Origin: Botryosphaeria dothidea
Taxonomy: Eukaryota; Ascomycota; Dothideomycetes; Botryosphaeriales; Botryosphaeriaceae
Direction of reading: 5' to 3'
DNA length: 64,000 bases
NCBI GenBank assembly: GCA_011503125.2
Contig: WWBZ02000016.1
Coordinates: forward strand, 1,116,001-1,180,000
Shown one piece after another: positions 12,237 through 25,975 of the stretch. The position numbers and the translations under genes were made by a program. The stretch's first letter is position 1; every line of letters starts with the position of its first letter. Under the pieces are notes generated by a model. It was not told the DNA's origin. It searched no databases and worked only from the letters and a program-made list of their open reading frames with translations.

Positions 12237-15200
12237 ATGGGCCTTCAGGAGACCTTGACGGCTGAGGTCGAGCGGATCGTGTCGACACCCTACGCTGTTT
12301 CCCTTAAGGTACGCACACTGTCGGATCCGTATCGTCGCCAAGCGACTTCTCGCTCCCGCATTGCCGCAGACCCGGCATAGCTCTAGTCAGCGACTGACTT
12401 TGTATCTGCAGAGACTACATGACATTCTCATCCAGTGCGACTCTTGCACCATACACGCATGGGCCGATGCTTCCGCATGTCAGGTCACATCACTGGCAAG
12501 GTCCGTAAAGGAGGCCTTAGAAATATGGCCATGTGCGCTTGATATTCTTCATCGCCTTGGTATGCTTTGTTCTGATCTACCATATCTTGAATGTGAAGTA
12601 CTAATCTATATCCTCTAGCCCGGGTGCGCCGCTTTAGAGATGCATTTATACAACAGGATCCGTCCATGTTGGACGCTTTCCTGCGGAAGGCCACGACCTC
12701 CGACCCCTCCACTGAAGTGTTTCAAATCTGTGTAGCATTGCTCTCGGAACCGTTGCCACCGTCTGTACCTCTACCTCTCTCCGCGCAAGAGTTCTTCATG
12801 AGAGCCTTTGACAAGGCTGTCAAGTCCATGGAAGAGCACCATGTTGGTGGCGTCCACAGTCTTTTGAACGGCGCGTGCGGAGATTTACTCGGGATTCTTC
12901 CGGACGATAGGATCGAGTATATTGAAGAGAAAGCCTATGGGCTGCTCAAAAACTCGGGGGTGAAACCGGATAGTGATGAAGACCGCAGCAAGCTGCACCT
13001 CTTGTGCTTAGGCTTGATGGGCATTCTAGCTCCATCATGTGAGCCCAAGGCGAAAAAGATTGTGCCAAGACATCCGATGGACGATCAAAATCCTTTGTTG
13101 CTTCCACAAAGGTCAAGTCCGATTAAGCACTTGGAGGAAATTCCCAGGACGTTTCGAGGATCTGCAGCACGTGCAACGATGCACCTTACCGTAACCCTCG
13201 CTACTGGCGTGCTCAGCAACGATTCGAAATCTGTTGATGGAACGACTGTTAATTATCTCAACATTGCGAGCAATATCCTGACGATTATGCCGCTGGACGT
13301 CAGACAAGACTATTTTGACCAAAGCGTTAAGTATACGAGCAAGTTTATCGAGAAAGTCCTGAAAGCTGGTAGTCACCCAGGCATTCAGCTCCAAGGATTG
13401 GTCTGCATTGGTCTTCTCCACGAAGGACGGCGCCTGCCTGCATCAGTAGTCTCCGCGTATTCGAAAGCTCTCCTCTTAGCTCGACAAATTCCACAAGAGT
13501 ATCTCGCATTTGCGGAGGCTGTCAGGCTATCGTTGCCGTGTTTCGCGGCACAGTTGGACGAGGGCTTCATAAGGGATGTCCTGTGCTCCGCTGTCAAAGC
13601 CACGGTTCAGTCGACTTCACAGCTCAGCGAATTACAATGGCTCCATCTGCTGACCCAACTTCTTGGAGAAGTCGCTCAAGATACGACGTCTGTCCGGCGA
13701 AACATTTTACTCACTCTTTCATCGGACAGTTTTCAAGAACACCTTCAGAAGCTATTGGCATTCTGTCCTTCCAATATGGCAGTGCCTCAGGGGAGCGGAG
13801 AACAGTGCAGAAGCCTTGTCCTGGAAGGGAGTACGCGATTAGGGATGGGCATTTGCTCCCTTCTTTTGCGAGTCGCTCTAATGTCGCAGGCTGACGAGCT
13901 TGGAATGGACACTCAAACAGGGCTCCGGCTCCTTCAGAAGCAGCAAGATCTTGCATCATCCCAAATACCACATTGCAAGCATCCACGACCATGTCAGAAT
14001 GGTGCAGCGACTCTCTCGCTGGTACAGGAGATCTGCACGCCGTACTCGCAATCAGACAGCCGAGAATGGAGAACCCGGCTTGCGAAGGAGCTTGAGGTCT
14101 ATGACAAGCAGCGCGTGGATCTCATTGAACGTCGTATGGGCGAAGTATGTCGAGATTTGGAGACGCGTTGCGAACAAGTGGAGGAGCCTCTCCAGCTGGA
14201 GCATCTGAAGGTTCAAGCATTACAAGATGAGAGTGAAACACTGCGAAGGCGAAACGAGGACCTTTCCAAGAAAATAACGAGTTTGGAGACTCGCGATGTT
14301 GACCGAGAATTTTTCATGGAGGGACTCGAGACGGAGAAAGTTCAAGCAGAGAAACAATTGAAACACGCTGATGAAATCAACAAAGATCTTTCGAAGAAGG
14401 TGGATGATCTTCAGCATAGGCTCGACGAAGCCAACAAGGCAGCCGGACGAACTCTTATACAAGCTCGCCAGGAGCAAGATCGCATGAAGTCAGAGCTTCG
14501 TGCTCTTTTGGCAAAGGAAGAAACCAGGTGCGAGGAACAAGCGGCAACGATAGATGATTTGAAAACAAATATCGCAAAGATTGAGGGCGATCTTGTCGTG
14601 GTTCGACAATCTCTAGAGCAAGAGCGGACGACCGGTGAAGAATTGAGGGAGACACTCGACAACGCAATGCAACATGTCGAGGAGCAGAAGACTGCCAAAC
14701 TTCAAGCCCAGGCCGAGGTCAGCGACCTCATGGAAAAGGAGTCAGTTTTGATGGACCAGCTACGTCAAGCGCACGCAAATCTGACCGAGGCTCATACGAC
14801 CGCTTTGGAATCCCAAGCAGAGCACGAAACTGCGGTGGCGGCTCTGAATACCGAACTGGAGTCATTGCGTAGCGCAGCTGAATCGGAACTGCAGCGAGTG
14901 GAAGAAGAGGTATGTGGTCCGGTCAGGACATCAATTACTTAGTCTAACATATTTCCAGGCATCCAGAGCACATGAAATGATTGAAACGCAACTCCAAGCT
15001 GCGCAACAAGAAATCAATAGTGTTGTCGGTGACAAGGAAAGACTATCTGCTGATATGCAGACAAGAGACTCTCAAATCGCAAGACTGCAACGCAAGATCG
15101 AAAAGCTCACTGATGCTCGCGATTCTGCGGAGGCAAAGGTCGAAGAAATGGAGGCTTGGAGAAATGGTATACTAAGTGCCATGGGAGGGCCAGCCACAGG

Positions 15201-15792
15201 AATGTTTGAAAAGAACGCTGTGTCTCGCAGACATACTGGCTCTCTTGCAGCAAGCACTATCCCTCGGCAGCATGGTAGGCGCCGGACCTTTGCAGAATCT
15301 GAAATCAACTCAGAGAGCGATCCAGATGAGGATCCCGATCTTACCGAATCCGAGAGAACACAGTCTCCAGGAGAGGCTTTTGGACCACAGCGTGACCCGA
15401 GCGCCAGTACAACGCCCAAGCGTGCAAAGGTCCAACGTCAGCAACCGTTCAAGCCACCGATGCTCAAAGCACCGTCGGGACCCTCGGACTCAAGACGACG
15501 CTCAACGAGACTCTCCCAGAGTCGTAGGGCTTCAGCAGTGACCAGGACGCCTTTGGGAGATATTTCTTCCGAACGAGGGAACATATCGCCCGTGAGGAGA
15601 TCAATGGGCGCAGTGAAGATGGTGAGCTTCGGTGTTCCGCGCTCAAGCTCCAAAAGCCCGAAACATGACGCAGCACTCGGTGGCTCATTCGATGTGAGCG
15701 AGTTTCTAGCTGGTACTCCATTGACGCCGTCTGGAAGGCATCCGCAGGAGATTGACGCAGGTCGGAGCGGAGACACCACGGTCGATCTCTAA
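12237..15792 (+). CDS. Large coiled-coil protein with helical N-terminal domain (hypothetical)
   Basis: Four exons, 12237-12308, 12412-12559, 12619-14909 and 14959-15792, give 1114 aa; every junction has GT/AG ends and keeps frame. Residues 1 to about 480 are helical and repeat-like without heptads, suggesting an armadillo/HEAT-type fold. Residues about 490-860 form a long coiled coil rich in Glu, Gln, Leu and Lys (QLEHLKVQALQDESETLRRR, then many similar heptads). The last 220 residues are disordered, basic and Ser/Pro-rich, with SP/TP sites (TPKRAKVQ, TPLGDIS, ISPVRRS) that resemble CDK-type sites. The plan suggests a cytoskeletal, spindle-pole or chromosome scaffold protein, but I do not recognise an orthologue, so function is left open. 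Confidence 0.8.
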
Positions 15793-16884
15793 ATTTGATG
15801 ACTCGCGCATGTGGGCGTTTGCTTTGGACAATCATGGCCCGGCGGCAAATTGGATTTGGAAAACGCGACTTCTATAGAAAGATACCCATAGTAGGCTGAA
15901 GGCAGAGAGCCTAATTGGACGGTTGGATATTGGTTTTCTTTAGCTTTCACAGTTTTACCAAGAGTTGGATTGGTGGTGAAGCAAGCGGATAGTGAGGATG
16001 GTCCTAGAGAGAGCTTGCGTTGGTAGGTAATGTCAGGCTCGGCAAACAGAGGATGCGGGTACCTACAGCGGCCCTCAACCAGCAATCTGGATTGTTTCAC
16101 AGCAATTTCTTGCTTCTTATGCCAAAGTGTCATTCCTTTGCTCCTCGTTCTTGCCTCTTTCGTCTCTTTCCCCAGGCAACCGCACCGGCCGCGAACCAAT
16201 TCCGTACGTATATCTTTCCGTCACAAATTACAGCATAGAAGCTCACACGACCTCATATGATCAGGTGCCATCACTGTATGTCGGGAGCAAGTGATACGTT
16301 TGTCAAGGGAGCTTGCAAACAAGATTGGCTTCATAATTTCCTGAAGATTAGCTAATGCATTCAGCAGGAGTACTGAGAATACAGTGTCATCATTAAGCAG
16401 CAATGGTGTAGGTAGATGTTCGTCTTGAAAGGTATGAGAGTGAAGGTGTCAATGCTGTGGCTTCGGCTCTACCATGTCCGGAATCTTTGGGATTGTTACC
16501 GCACGTGCGCAACGGGCTGTCCTCAGACTGGAGCTTTCAGTCAGATGAGGTGAATCGCAGTCAGCCGAGCAGCCGCAGAGGTGAATGCAATCAATCTACC
16601 CCGGGCTATGGCGGCCCCGTGCTGTAGTTCCTTCCTCGTGGGGAAACTGCGACGCGCCTCGCTTGACCAAAGTCGCCCAGCACCACACACCCGCTTTCCG
16701 CCACCCACCCACCATCGCTAACATCAACATCTTGTTAGATCTTCTTGGCCAAGCCGATGAGAGGTCATTGCAACAAACGAATACCAGGAATTTCACTCAG
16801 ACAACCCCCGACAATCCCGGAAGAGAGCGCACGAGACGGGTCAGCTGCTTTTACTCATCGCACGAGCCGAAGCAGCCCGACAAA
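15793..16884. other. Intergenic region upstream of RNA polymerase gene
   Basis: No gene supported. It should hold the 3' UTR of the coiled-coil gene and the promoter and 5' leader of the RNA-dependent RNA polymerase. The polymerase frame is open upstream of its chosen ATG to about 16585, with no ATG in a better context seen. Confidence 0.4.
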
Positions 16885-19800
16885 ATGCATGCACCGGGAC
16901 GCAGTTCAGTGCGTCCACCTGCAGGGCCTCGTCGCAATGGTCAGCAGAGAGGCAGGGGTACTCCGCCTTATCGGCCAAACAGCCGTGCGAGCAGTAGTAC
17001 TTCCTCAGACACTTACACAATGAACTCCGACTACTATCATCGCCGCACCAACAGCGCCTCAGGCAACTACCTCCATTACCAAAGCCACAACATGCCTCCT
17101 CGCCGTACAGAATCAGAGTCCATACTGCCCGATGGCCCCACCTTATTGCCGCCCCCGCCAGGCTACGTCCCGCCACACATGCGGTCACGCATGCGCAACG
17201 ACCAGTGGAAGAAGTGGCAGGAGGTAAAGATCAAGATCCAAGGCTTGCCTAGGAGCGTTACCACTCTGGACATCTACAAGATGTTGAAGGGAGAGGGCGA
17301 GATCACCAGAATTGACATTGACCGGAATCCTGGAGCGATCGGAAGGGCTTGGGTCACCTTCAGGTATGTCCACATACGACGCTTTGACGTGAAGATCCTC
17401 ATGAACCTGACGCTTTGTTTACCATAGCCCGCCTCCTCACAGGGCAGTCTGGTCCGAAGAATGGCGTTTCCCAAACGCTATGCGCCCACTCATCATGGAC
17501 CTTTGTCAGCAGCAGCAGTACTTCAAGACCAGTCCTGTCAATCCAAACAAGATTTATCCGGAGACCATGGTGAGTTAGCGATATTGATGACTTCTGTGAG
17601 AAAGATCACTCGTTCTGACAGTGTACCAGGCAATTTCGGTAGACTCCGTTGAGTTCGGTATCATGTACAGCGAGTCGGCGATGATGGTCATGGAGAAGGC
17701 TTCTTCAAAGAAGGGCCTCAGCGTCAATCTGGCTCTAGACCTGCGCCGTTGTGAGATCAGTGTCCGATTTCCTCTTGCCATGTTCGACGATGAGAAAAAC
17801 CTCTTGGTTGACGCCCAATTGCGCTTCTATGTGCCGTTTCAACACCTTAGGGAAATTTACGAGGAGCAGCATGGATCTATACGCGCCATAATAATCCCAT
17901 TGGAAGGCCCTCCACGTTTCTTCCGCAAGGTTCAGGACTTTGAGCAAACCCACAGTACTGACCGCCTCTGGACTGAATGGAAGTTATGGCGTCGTCAGAC
18001 CGATATTACCCACCTTCCGAGTCTCCTGAAGACGGCACCCACCGCGCTTCGGAAAAAGAACGCCATAATCGACATTGGTCGCTGGACTACATACCGCTTG
18101 GAGTTCAACATCACCGAGGCTGACATGGCTGCGTATCACCAGATCTGTGACGCTTTGACTGACTGGAATATCAATATCGTCCGGCACAAACCCACCACCA
18201 TTCTGAAGATGGAGCCCACGGTCTTGTGGGACATCGTGGATGCTCCTGTGTCTTCCCCACGCAACTCGGCGAGCCCTCTTTATCTCCTCAATCAGCCGGT
18301 AAAGCTTGATTTTGAGGTAAGGTACCAGCTCGAGGCTTGCCTGTCGAATAATATTCTCAACGAGCACAACATTACCCGGGAGTTTGTAGAGCGCCTTGCA
18401 CAGATGGAGAAGAACACTGCCAAGAGCATCCTTGAGGTCGCCATGGACAGAAAACAGCGATTCTACGAACCCATGGACATCTTCAGGTTGCCGCTGGGAA
18501 AGAAGGCAATCCCAAAGGAGCTCCCCGCACACTGTGTCTACTCGCGCGCAGCAAACATCACGCCTTCTACTGTAACCTTCTCTTCTCCCACCATGGAGAT
18601 TTCAAATCGTGTAATACGTGATAACATGAAGTTCAGCGACCGCTTCCTGCGCGTCAAGTTTACGGATGAGAAGCCGAAGGGTAGGTTGGGCGGCACAGAA
18701 GGTGACACAGACATCCAGATATTCAACCGAGTCTGGCGCACCCTACGGAATGGGATCATGATCGGCGACCGTCATTACGAGTTTCTCGCCTTTGGAAACT
18801 CCCAGTTCCGAGAGCACGGCGCGTACTTCTTCGCCCCTGTTGAGGACGATCCTATCGAGGAAAACAATAGGACCTCTTCCGATATCCGTATGTGTATGGG
18901 AGAGTTCGATGAGATCTACGAAGTTGCTCGCTACGCTTCACGGATGGGGCAGTGTTTCTCAACTACGAGAGCTGTGACCACTGTTGTGGCGGATGTTTCT
19001 GGGCGTGAGGATATTGTGCGCAACGGCTACACCTTCACTGATGGCGTTGGCAAGATCTCCCTCGATTTGGCTCAGCACATTGCTCAGGAATTTGGTCATC
19101 CGAACGCATTTGAAGACCCGCCGTCTGTCTTCCAGTTCCGCCTCGGAGGCTGTAAAGGTGTTCTTGCTGTATCACCGGAGCTCAAAGGTAACCAGATTCA
19201 CGTGCGACGCTCTCAGGACAAATTCCCAGCTCCCTATTATTCAGGTCTGGAGATCATCAAGTGGTCAAAGTTCGCGACAGCTACTTTGAATCGGCAGCTC
19301 ATCATTGTTCTGGATAGTCTTGGCATTCCTGGTACAGTTTTCATGGAGAAGCTCGAGGAGCAGCTCCTGGATCTGACTAAGGCTATGACCTCCGAAGATA
19401 TGGCTCTCAGTCTTCTCCAGAGGTTCGTCGACTGCAACCAGATGACACTGACGTTAGCGAACATGATTTTGAATGGCTTCATGAGCGTCAAAGAGCCTTT
19501 TCTCATGTCAGTGCTGTATCTCTGGAAAACCTGGAGCATCAAATACCTCAAGGAAAAAGCGAAGCTCTTCGTTGGGGATGGTGCGTTCTTACTCGGCTGT
19601 GTCGACGAAACCGCCTGTCTTCATGGTCATTTCTACTCAGAGCAGAACGGCGAAAACCTGAAGACTAAGATTCTACCCGAGATCTTCGTCCAAGTTTCCG
19701 ACATGGACCATCATGGCCGCTACAAGGTCATTGAAGGGGTCTGCATAGTCGCCCGCAACCCTTCTCTTCATCCTGGAGACATCCGTGTCGTCCGTGCCGT

Positions 19801-22135
19801 CAACAAGCCCGAGCTTCATCACTTGAAAAACGTTGTGGTATTCTCTCAGACGGGAGATCGTGATGTCCCCAACATGTGTTCGGGTGGTGATCTCGATGGT
19901 GATGACTACCTGGTCATATGGGATGAGGAACTGATTCCGCGAATCGTCAACTACGATTCTATGGACTTCACTCTGCCCGAGAAGGTGACCGTGGAAGAGG
20001 TTACGATGGAGCATATTGCTAATTTCTTCGTGGAGTACATCAAGAACGATAGCCTCGGAAAAATTGCAAATGCCCACTTGGCAGCTGCTGATTACGAGGA
20101 TGAGGGTGTCATGAGTGAGCGATGTAAGTACAAGAGCTAACATGAACGAGAAAATATGGCTAATACAGACACAGGCCTCGAACTAGCACGCATCCATTCC
20201 ACCGCAGTTGATTACCCGAAATCCGGGGTCGCAGCCAAAATGGACAACGACCTGCGGCCGAAGAAATATCCTCACTTCATGCAAAACGAACACCGCCCCA
20301 AGGACAGGACCTATGTCTCCAAGAAAATCCTGGGTCAGCTCTATGATGCTGTCGAGGAAGTGGACTTTGATCCTCTCTACGACGCACCCTTCGATAGCCG
20401 TATTCTTAATGCGTATACCGTTGAGCCAGCTGTGCTCGACAGAGCCAGAGATTTGAAAGAGCTGTACGACAATGCTATTAGAAGGCTCATGGCACAGCAC
20501 AACATCAAGACGGAATTTGAGGTGTGGTCCACTTTCATCCTCAAGCATAACAACGAGATCCGGGACTACGAATTGCAGGAAGACTTTGGCCGGATCTGGG
20601 AAGGCTTGAGAGAGCATTTTCAGAAGCTCTGCTATGAAGAGGCGGCGGGAGGTTTCAAGGAAGATTTACACAGCTCAGATGACAAGGCCGCGAGGAGCGC
20701 TCTTCAAGAGACTGGCAGGGCTTTCAAAAATCTTGGCCCCTTCGTTGCAGCCATGTACACCGTCACTGCCCAAGAGATGCAGGCCGCCGTTGGGCGTACC
20801 AGTCAGACCATGGTTGTTGCAGGTCGCACCGTTCGGCAGAAAATGTCATCGGAAACCATGCCACTGATGAGCTTTCCTTGGATCTTCTCTCACCAGCTCG
20901 GGATCATTGCAACTGGTTTTCAGGATCGCCCTGAAGGTCTCACCATTCACCCGCAGGTTCAGAAGAAGCAGCATGCTCCAAATAAAACCAAGCTCATTAG
21001 CGCGGCCCAAGGAGGTTGGACCAGGGAGGATGAGCTCTTCGTCGACGGTGGTCTTGTCAAACATGGTGACTTGTTAGACATCTTCCACAACAGTGACAAG
21101 GGAAAGGGGCAGCAGCGAAAGGAACACACTGCAACTGGTAGAGATACTCTGAGGGACGTATCCCAAATGCCGACTGAGCCGACCGCGCCGACCAGGTCTG
21201 TCGACACTACTTTGTCCAAGGTCATGAAGGAGCTGGAAGATCTACAAATATTCCCAAAGGTGACAAAGCCGGACAAGAGCGCAACGTCAGTGGCCACACA
21301 AGAGCAGAAGAAGCCGAAGCCCCAGGAACAGGCGGTGCATGCCACTGCTCAGCCCAACAACAAATGTGTTATAGATACAGACGACCCCGAAGGTCTGTAT
21401 AGAGATGATGGGCCCTACCCAGCCGAGTCCTACAAATTGAGCTATTTCACGGCTAACCTCATCTACACAGGTTCAATCAAGAACCAGAAGACTCCTTTCT
21501 TCAATGGTACTGAAGCCAAGACCACCGGGACCGAGCCCGCCCATCACTCTACCACCACAGAAGGTGCCGCTTCTCCCGCCAAGAAGGAAGAGCGCGACGC
21601 TGACTATCTCCGCACTGTCCTCGCAGACCCTACCGCCAAGAGCACAGAGGAGCTTCTCTTGCGCTCCCCCCCTCCGTCGATCGCCTCTACGCCTGCGTCT
21701 GAGGAACAGCGTGCTAGTCTTCCGATTCCGCCGCTTGCCCACTACTCGCGTGAGGGAACGCCTGCTTCGTTCTTCTCGCAACCAAGCGTTGAGAAGGATG
21801 AGAGTGACGATGATGTCCCACTCGTTGCCGTGGATGAGCTGAGCGAGGTAGATACGCGCCGCATTCTTGGCCGAGGTAGGGCGGCGGCGAGAGGCCGCGG
21901 TGTGGGCTCGATGCTGCCGAGCGTGGCGGAAGTGGAGCATGAAGAGAGGAAGCTGGAGATGGAGGTTCAGGGTGGAAAGGAACAGGCGGGTTCTGGTGCT
22001 GGAACGAACGGGGTTGTGGTGAACGGAATGGCAAAGTCTGGTGTGGAGGATGGAAGTGAGGGTGAGGGTGAGGAGGTTGTCTTGCTGAAGAGGAAGGGCA
22101 AGACTTCTTGGGATCTGCTTAAGAGGTTTGCTTGA
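16885..22135 (+). CDS. RNA-dependent RNA polymerase (RNA silencing type)
   Basis: Four exons, 16885-17363, 17428-17569, 17630-20123 and 20169-22135, give 1693 aa. Residues 1-105 are a disordered Arg/Ser/Pro-rich leader; about 115-175 is an RRM-like fold (KIKIQGLPRS...GAIGRAWVTF). The catalytic two-barrel core follows, with the diagnostic SGGDLDGDDYLVIWD motif (DLDGD at residues 961-965, the metal-binding aspartates) and LARIHSTAVDYPKSG downstream. The last 250 or so residues are low-complexity, with an RGRAAARGRG box. The enzyme makes double-stranded RNA from aberrant transcripts to feed Dicer, in quelling, genome defence or meiotic silencing. RRM plus long tail looks more like the SAD-1 type than QDE-1, but this class assignment is an inference. 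All catalytic residues I can check are present. Confidence 0.93.
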
Positions 22136-23323
22136 GGGGAGGAGGGGGATTTGAGGTTGGAGGAGTTTTCGTGGGGTTTGCGGGAGGAGTCGATGTGAAA
22201 TTGTGTGATGATGAAGGATTCTCTTACTTTGATTTTCCTGAACTGAGATGGGTATCGGTTCTACGACTACATCGACGACCGGAGATGGTATCTGTAGGAT
22301 AACTTCTGCCCACTTTTTGCTTCCATTCCTTCATGATTTGCTGTCATGCATGTGGCAAGCGCCGAGAGTACATCGAGGGTTGGGCATTGCATGGAAAGAA
22401 GGGTAGAAAATGGCGGACTGCATCAATGCTCAAATAAAGATTCTTTGAAATCAGTGTTCTTTCAGGCGATCTGGGCTACTATGTGCCTTCCAAATTTACA
22501 GGCGCCTGCCCGCTGTCAAGTTCTACTTCTGGCCAGAGCCGACCAGGTTTGGCTTCGGACCAGATCACCCAGCCACGACTCATACACGCAATCATCCACT
22601 CAATCATCCACCACCAGTCCTTCTCCACAGAACAAAACAAGACAATCAACGAAATGTCCTCTTACTATCCAACTACCACCTTACTCTCCCCACCGACTTC
22701 ACCCACGGCGCGCGCACATTACTCTCCGACCGCCTCGGATGCTGACCGCCCTCTGCCTCGGCGACTCGACGCGCCCGCCCATACTGGCTCGCGACATGCG
22801 CACCGTCATGCCCGCGCCCTACGCCCTGGTCGTGTTGAGTTGGGTCTTCAGTCCGCTCACTCCGGAGCAGCAGCAGGCGAGCAGGGAGGCGATGGTGCTG
22901 CCCATGGGGATAGAGGAAATGAACCGTGCTGCCGATGAGTACTGGTACCTAAGCCGGGAGCAGCGGAGGGTGCTAGCACTGCTGCAGGGTGATTAGCAGC
23001 AGTTATTTAGGCACACACTGTTGTTCGACGTGGAGCCGGATGTGCGTAACATGCTTATCACCAGCACGTAGGTGGAGGAGGTGGTGGGGCCCGAGAAGGT
23101 GGGTAGACCGAAGGTGTGGGAGCATTAATTGAGGATCAGCTGGATTTACTTGGTACTCTCCGTGTGTATCGGGATCTGGTTGTTCTGCATTTGGCGTTGG
23201 TGGACGGGGGCACGTCCAAAGACCCTCACAACCTGCTCATTTCTCTCATTTATCTACCGCTGGGTTATCTCCAAATTCATTGCGCATTGGTTTCCTCCTG
23301 CCAAGTAAAATACCAAAGACAGG
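22136..23323. other. Intergenic region with one weak small ORF
   Basis: Apart from the candidate ORF listed at 22739-22996 nothing is recognisable. The region lies between the 3' ends of two convergent genes. Confidence 0.35.
22739..22996 (+). CDS. Possible small protein (hypothetical)
   Basis: An ATG-initiated frame of 85 codons, itself inside a 216-codon open frame starting at 22346. Its third codon positions are strongly G/C and its composition is protein-like (a hydrophobic stretch APYALVVLSWVF, then a charged helix EEMNRAADEYWYLSREQRR), unlike the flanks. No family recognised. A real gene may use a different start or an upstream exon; it could also be the 3' remnant of a lost gene. Confidence 0.3.
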   Translation: MLTALCLGDSTRPPILARDMRTVMPAPYALVVLSWVFSPLTPEQQQASREAMVLPMGIEEMNRAADEYWYLSREQRRVLALLQGD

Positions 23324-25368
23324 CTACGCAGCCACTATGCGTGCCTCCTCATCAGTGCTTTCATCTCCAGCTCCTTCGTACCTTTCTGGATGGCGTTTCC
23401 TATCCCACTTACTAAGGTAATCCAGCAAATACATACCACCAACGGCGAGTATACCGAATGCAATCAGGAACTGGTATCCGTACTTGTAATGTGGTGCGTC
23501 CTGTGTGGGGAAGAGGACAACTGAGGTACGCAAAATTGTCAGCTTGAGAGTAAAATAAGAGAGAGAAAAAAGGGGGCACGACTGACCAGGAACCCAAGCA
23601 CCGAATGCGTACGTAAAGATATTGCCCGTCGCGACGAGTAGCTGGCGGAGGTTGGCATTCCACTGTGTGATCTCGTGGCCCCACGACTGCGTAGACTCAT
23701 ATCAGCACTCTCCTTCTTCTCCACGCTCACATCAAACGAGGGTTTCACATACAATAACGACCGGCTGTGCCGCGCTCCCCACATAGGCCAGGTAGAACGC
23801 CGCCATCAACGCCTTCTCGGGCACATGCCAGATGACCATGATGATGTTCGACACCAGCACGATGCCCTGCACGATGTTGACGACGAGGAGTCGTGACCCA
23901 GACGCGTCCGACAGCCAGCCGAAGGCGAAGGCCGCGACGATGCTGACGGCGTTGCCGGCGGTGGGCAGGATGTTGGTTTGCACGACCGAGTAGCTGCGAT
24001 CTTTGAGGTAGAGATTGAAGAAGGTGCGGCCCATGTAGGCTTCGGCGACCATGCTGCGTGGGGAGAGGGGGTGTTAGTTTTGTGGGGGCTTGTGGGGTTG
24101 TGAGGGGATGGGTGGCGTACAGGTAGGGGATGATGAAGGCCCAGAGTTGCCAGCTGGTGTAGACTTGTTTTATGCCGCGCCAGGTCAGCCGCTCGGGGGG
24201 CTTGCGGCCGATCTTTTCCATGCGCTCGATGCCGTAGGCGCGGTCCTGGTGGAGGGGCGGCGATCAGTATTGTTGATTGTTTGAAGTCCTGAGCGGATTT
24301 TCTTACATCTTCATTCAGATAGAATGCTCTGGTGTTGCTCGGTAAATCCGGGATCGCGAAGAATCCCCAGATGGCGATGGGGATCGAAATGATGCCGTCA
24401 AAGATGAAGAGCCACCTCCACCCAGCAAGTCCGGCAGTTCCATTCAAACCTGTATACAGGCCTGCCTGGAGATAGCCGCTGAACATACCAGCGATCCCGC
24501 TGCTTTGCTCGAACAAGGCCATGCGCTTCGCCAGCTGCGAAGGGCCGTACCAGCTACCCAAGATGGCAGCATAGCCGGGGAATGCACATGACTCAAGGAG
24601 ACCGATGAAGAAGCGGAGGGCGTAGAGTGTTTGGATGTTCTTCGCACTGGCCATGACCATGACAAGTACCGACCATGCGAGCTCGCAGGAAGGTATCCAG
24701 ACAGATGGCCGGACATACTTGAGCTGAATCATCTGGCTTGGCACGGTCCCGATGATGATGCCGATGTTGAAATAGGTATTGAGCAGATTTCTCTCATTTC
24801 CATAAAGCTCGAGCTGTTCGCGAACGAAAATCAGGCATAAATCTTGTAAAACCGAGGGCAATGGGGACCAAAACTTACATCCTCTTTCATCCCGCTGACG
24901 AATGCATTGCCTGAAGGTGAAGAAAATCAGCGATTGACTGGTGGACCATCCACGAGATGTAGCAGCATTTGTCTATTCAAGAAAGGGTTGATGAGATAGC
25001 AGAGATGAAGAAAGTAAAGAATGTAGATAAACTCTGAGTTGTGTATGAGCCATATTGTACTTACTGTAATTTTCTTGGTCGAGGTACTTGATGAAATACC
25101 CCAGAAGGACATACGAGCTATGCTCAAGGTCAGTATACGGGGGTTTCAATCTCGTTCACAAGCAGAAAACTCACAAGAATATTCCGTCCACCTTCCGGAG
25201 GTACTTTCTCTCCCTCGCATCCTCCCCCCAGATCTTCCGCGCAAATCTCGATTTGCGGCTCTCCGGAACGTCGGCAGTCCGTAAATTCTGACCAGCATCG
25301 CTGGAAGACTGCTCCTGTGGCGCCACCGTGATTACGGTATCATCCTGCTTAGATTCTTCGACAGCCAT
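23324..25368 (-). CDS. MFS permease of the anion:cation symporter (Dal5/Liz1-like) family
   Basis: Eight exons (25368-25175, 25117-25065, 24910-24879, 24813-24307, 24245-24121, 24053-23753, 23686-23587, 23520-23324) give 502 aa, the normal length. The N-terminus is a polar cytosolic leader; helix 1 reads YVLLGYFIKYLDQENYSNAF, followed by the family signature GMKEDLELYGNERNLLNTYF. Further helices show FIGLLESCAFPGYAAILGSWY and GWRWLFIFDGIISIPIAIWG, typical of allantoate, pantothenate and vitamin permeases. It imports a small organic anion by proton symport at the plasma membrane; substrate cannot be read from sequence. It is divergent from the TauD-type dioxygenase, 607 bp away, which suggests a shared substrate pathway. 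Confidence 0.88.
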
Positions 25369-25975
25369 GGCGCGGAATGACGGAGATAATGCACTTCAGT
25401 AAGCTGCATCGTAGGAACGATCAACTCTAAGTATGCCACGCGGGCGCATCACGCTTTGACAGGTCGGCGGATCAAGTTCGAAAACAGGATGTGCCGTCGC
25501 AGGTCGGCAGCACGCCATGTTGTCCGATATTGCAAACAGACGACGTGTGAGTGCAAATGTCAGCAGTGGGGGAAGGTGCAGTGCAGCAATAGGCGGGTCG
25601 GATGGTGCGAGGAGATAAGGTATGGCTGGAATAGACAAGCAACGACCAAGAAATCGAATAAGCAGTGAGACATATTGGCGGGGTCAGCTCTTGGCCGGTC
25701 GGGATCCGGTGGGGTCGATTACTGGGTTAGAGGCGTTGTCCGGATATGGCGTTTGGGGACGGGATGATGTCGCAATGCGGCGGGCCATTACTATAACGGA
25801 GCGGAAGTGCGTTTGGTGATAAACCATCCCGGCGACCACGGAGAACAGCACTTCAAAAAAATAATGGAGACCGCACTCTCTGGCGTGAAGCACATTGTCG
25901 CTTCTTTCTTCGACTTTTTCTTCGTCGGCTTGACCGCTTCGCCGTACCTCGAGGATTATTACGAGCGTCTTGCCC
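25369..25975. promoter_or_regulatory. Shared divergent promoter of permease and dioxygenase
   Basis: 607 bp between two outward-facing start codons. No protein-coding potential seen. Any co-regulating site (sulfur or nitrogen type) could not be singled out by eye. Confidence 0.5.
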
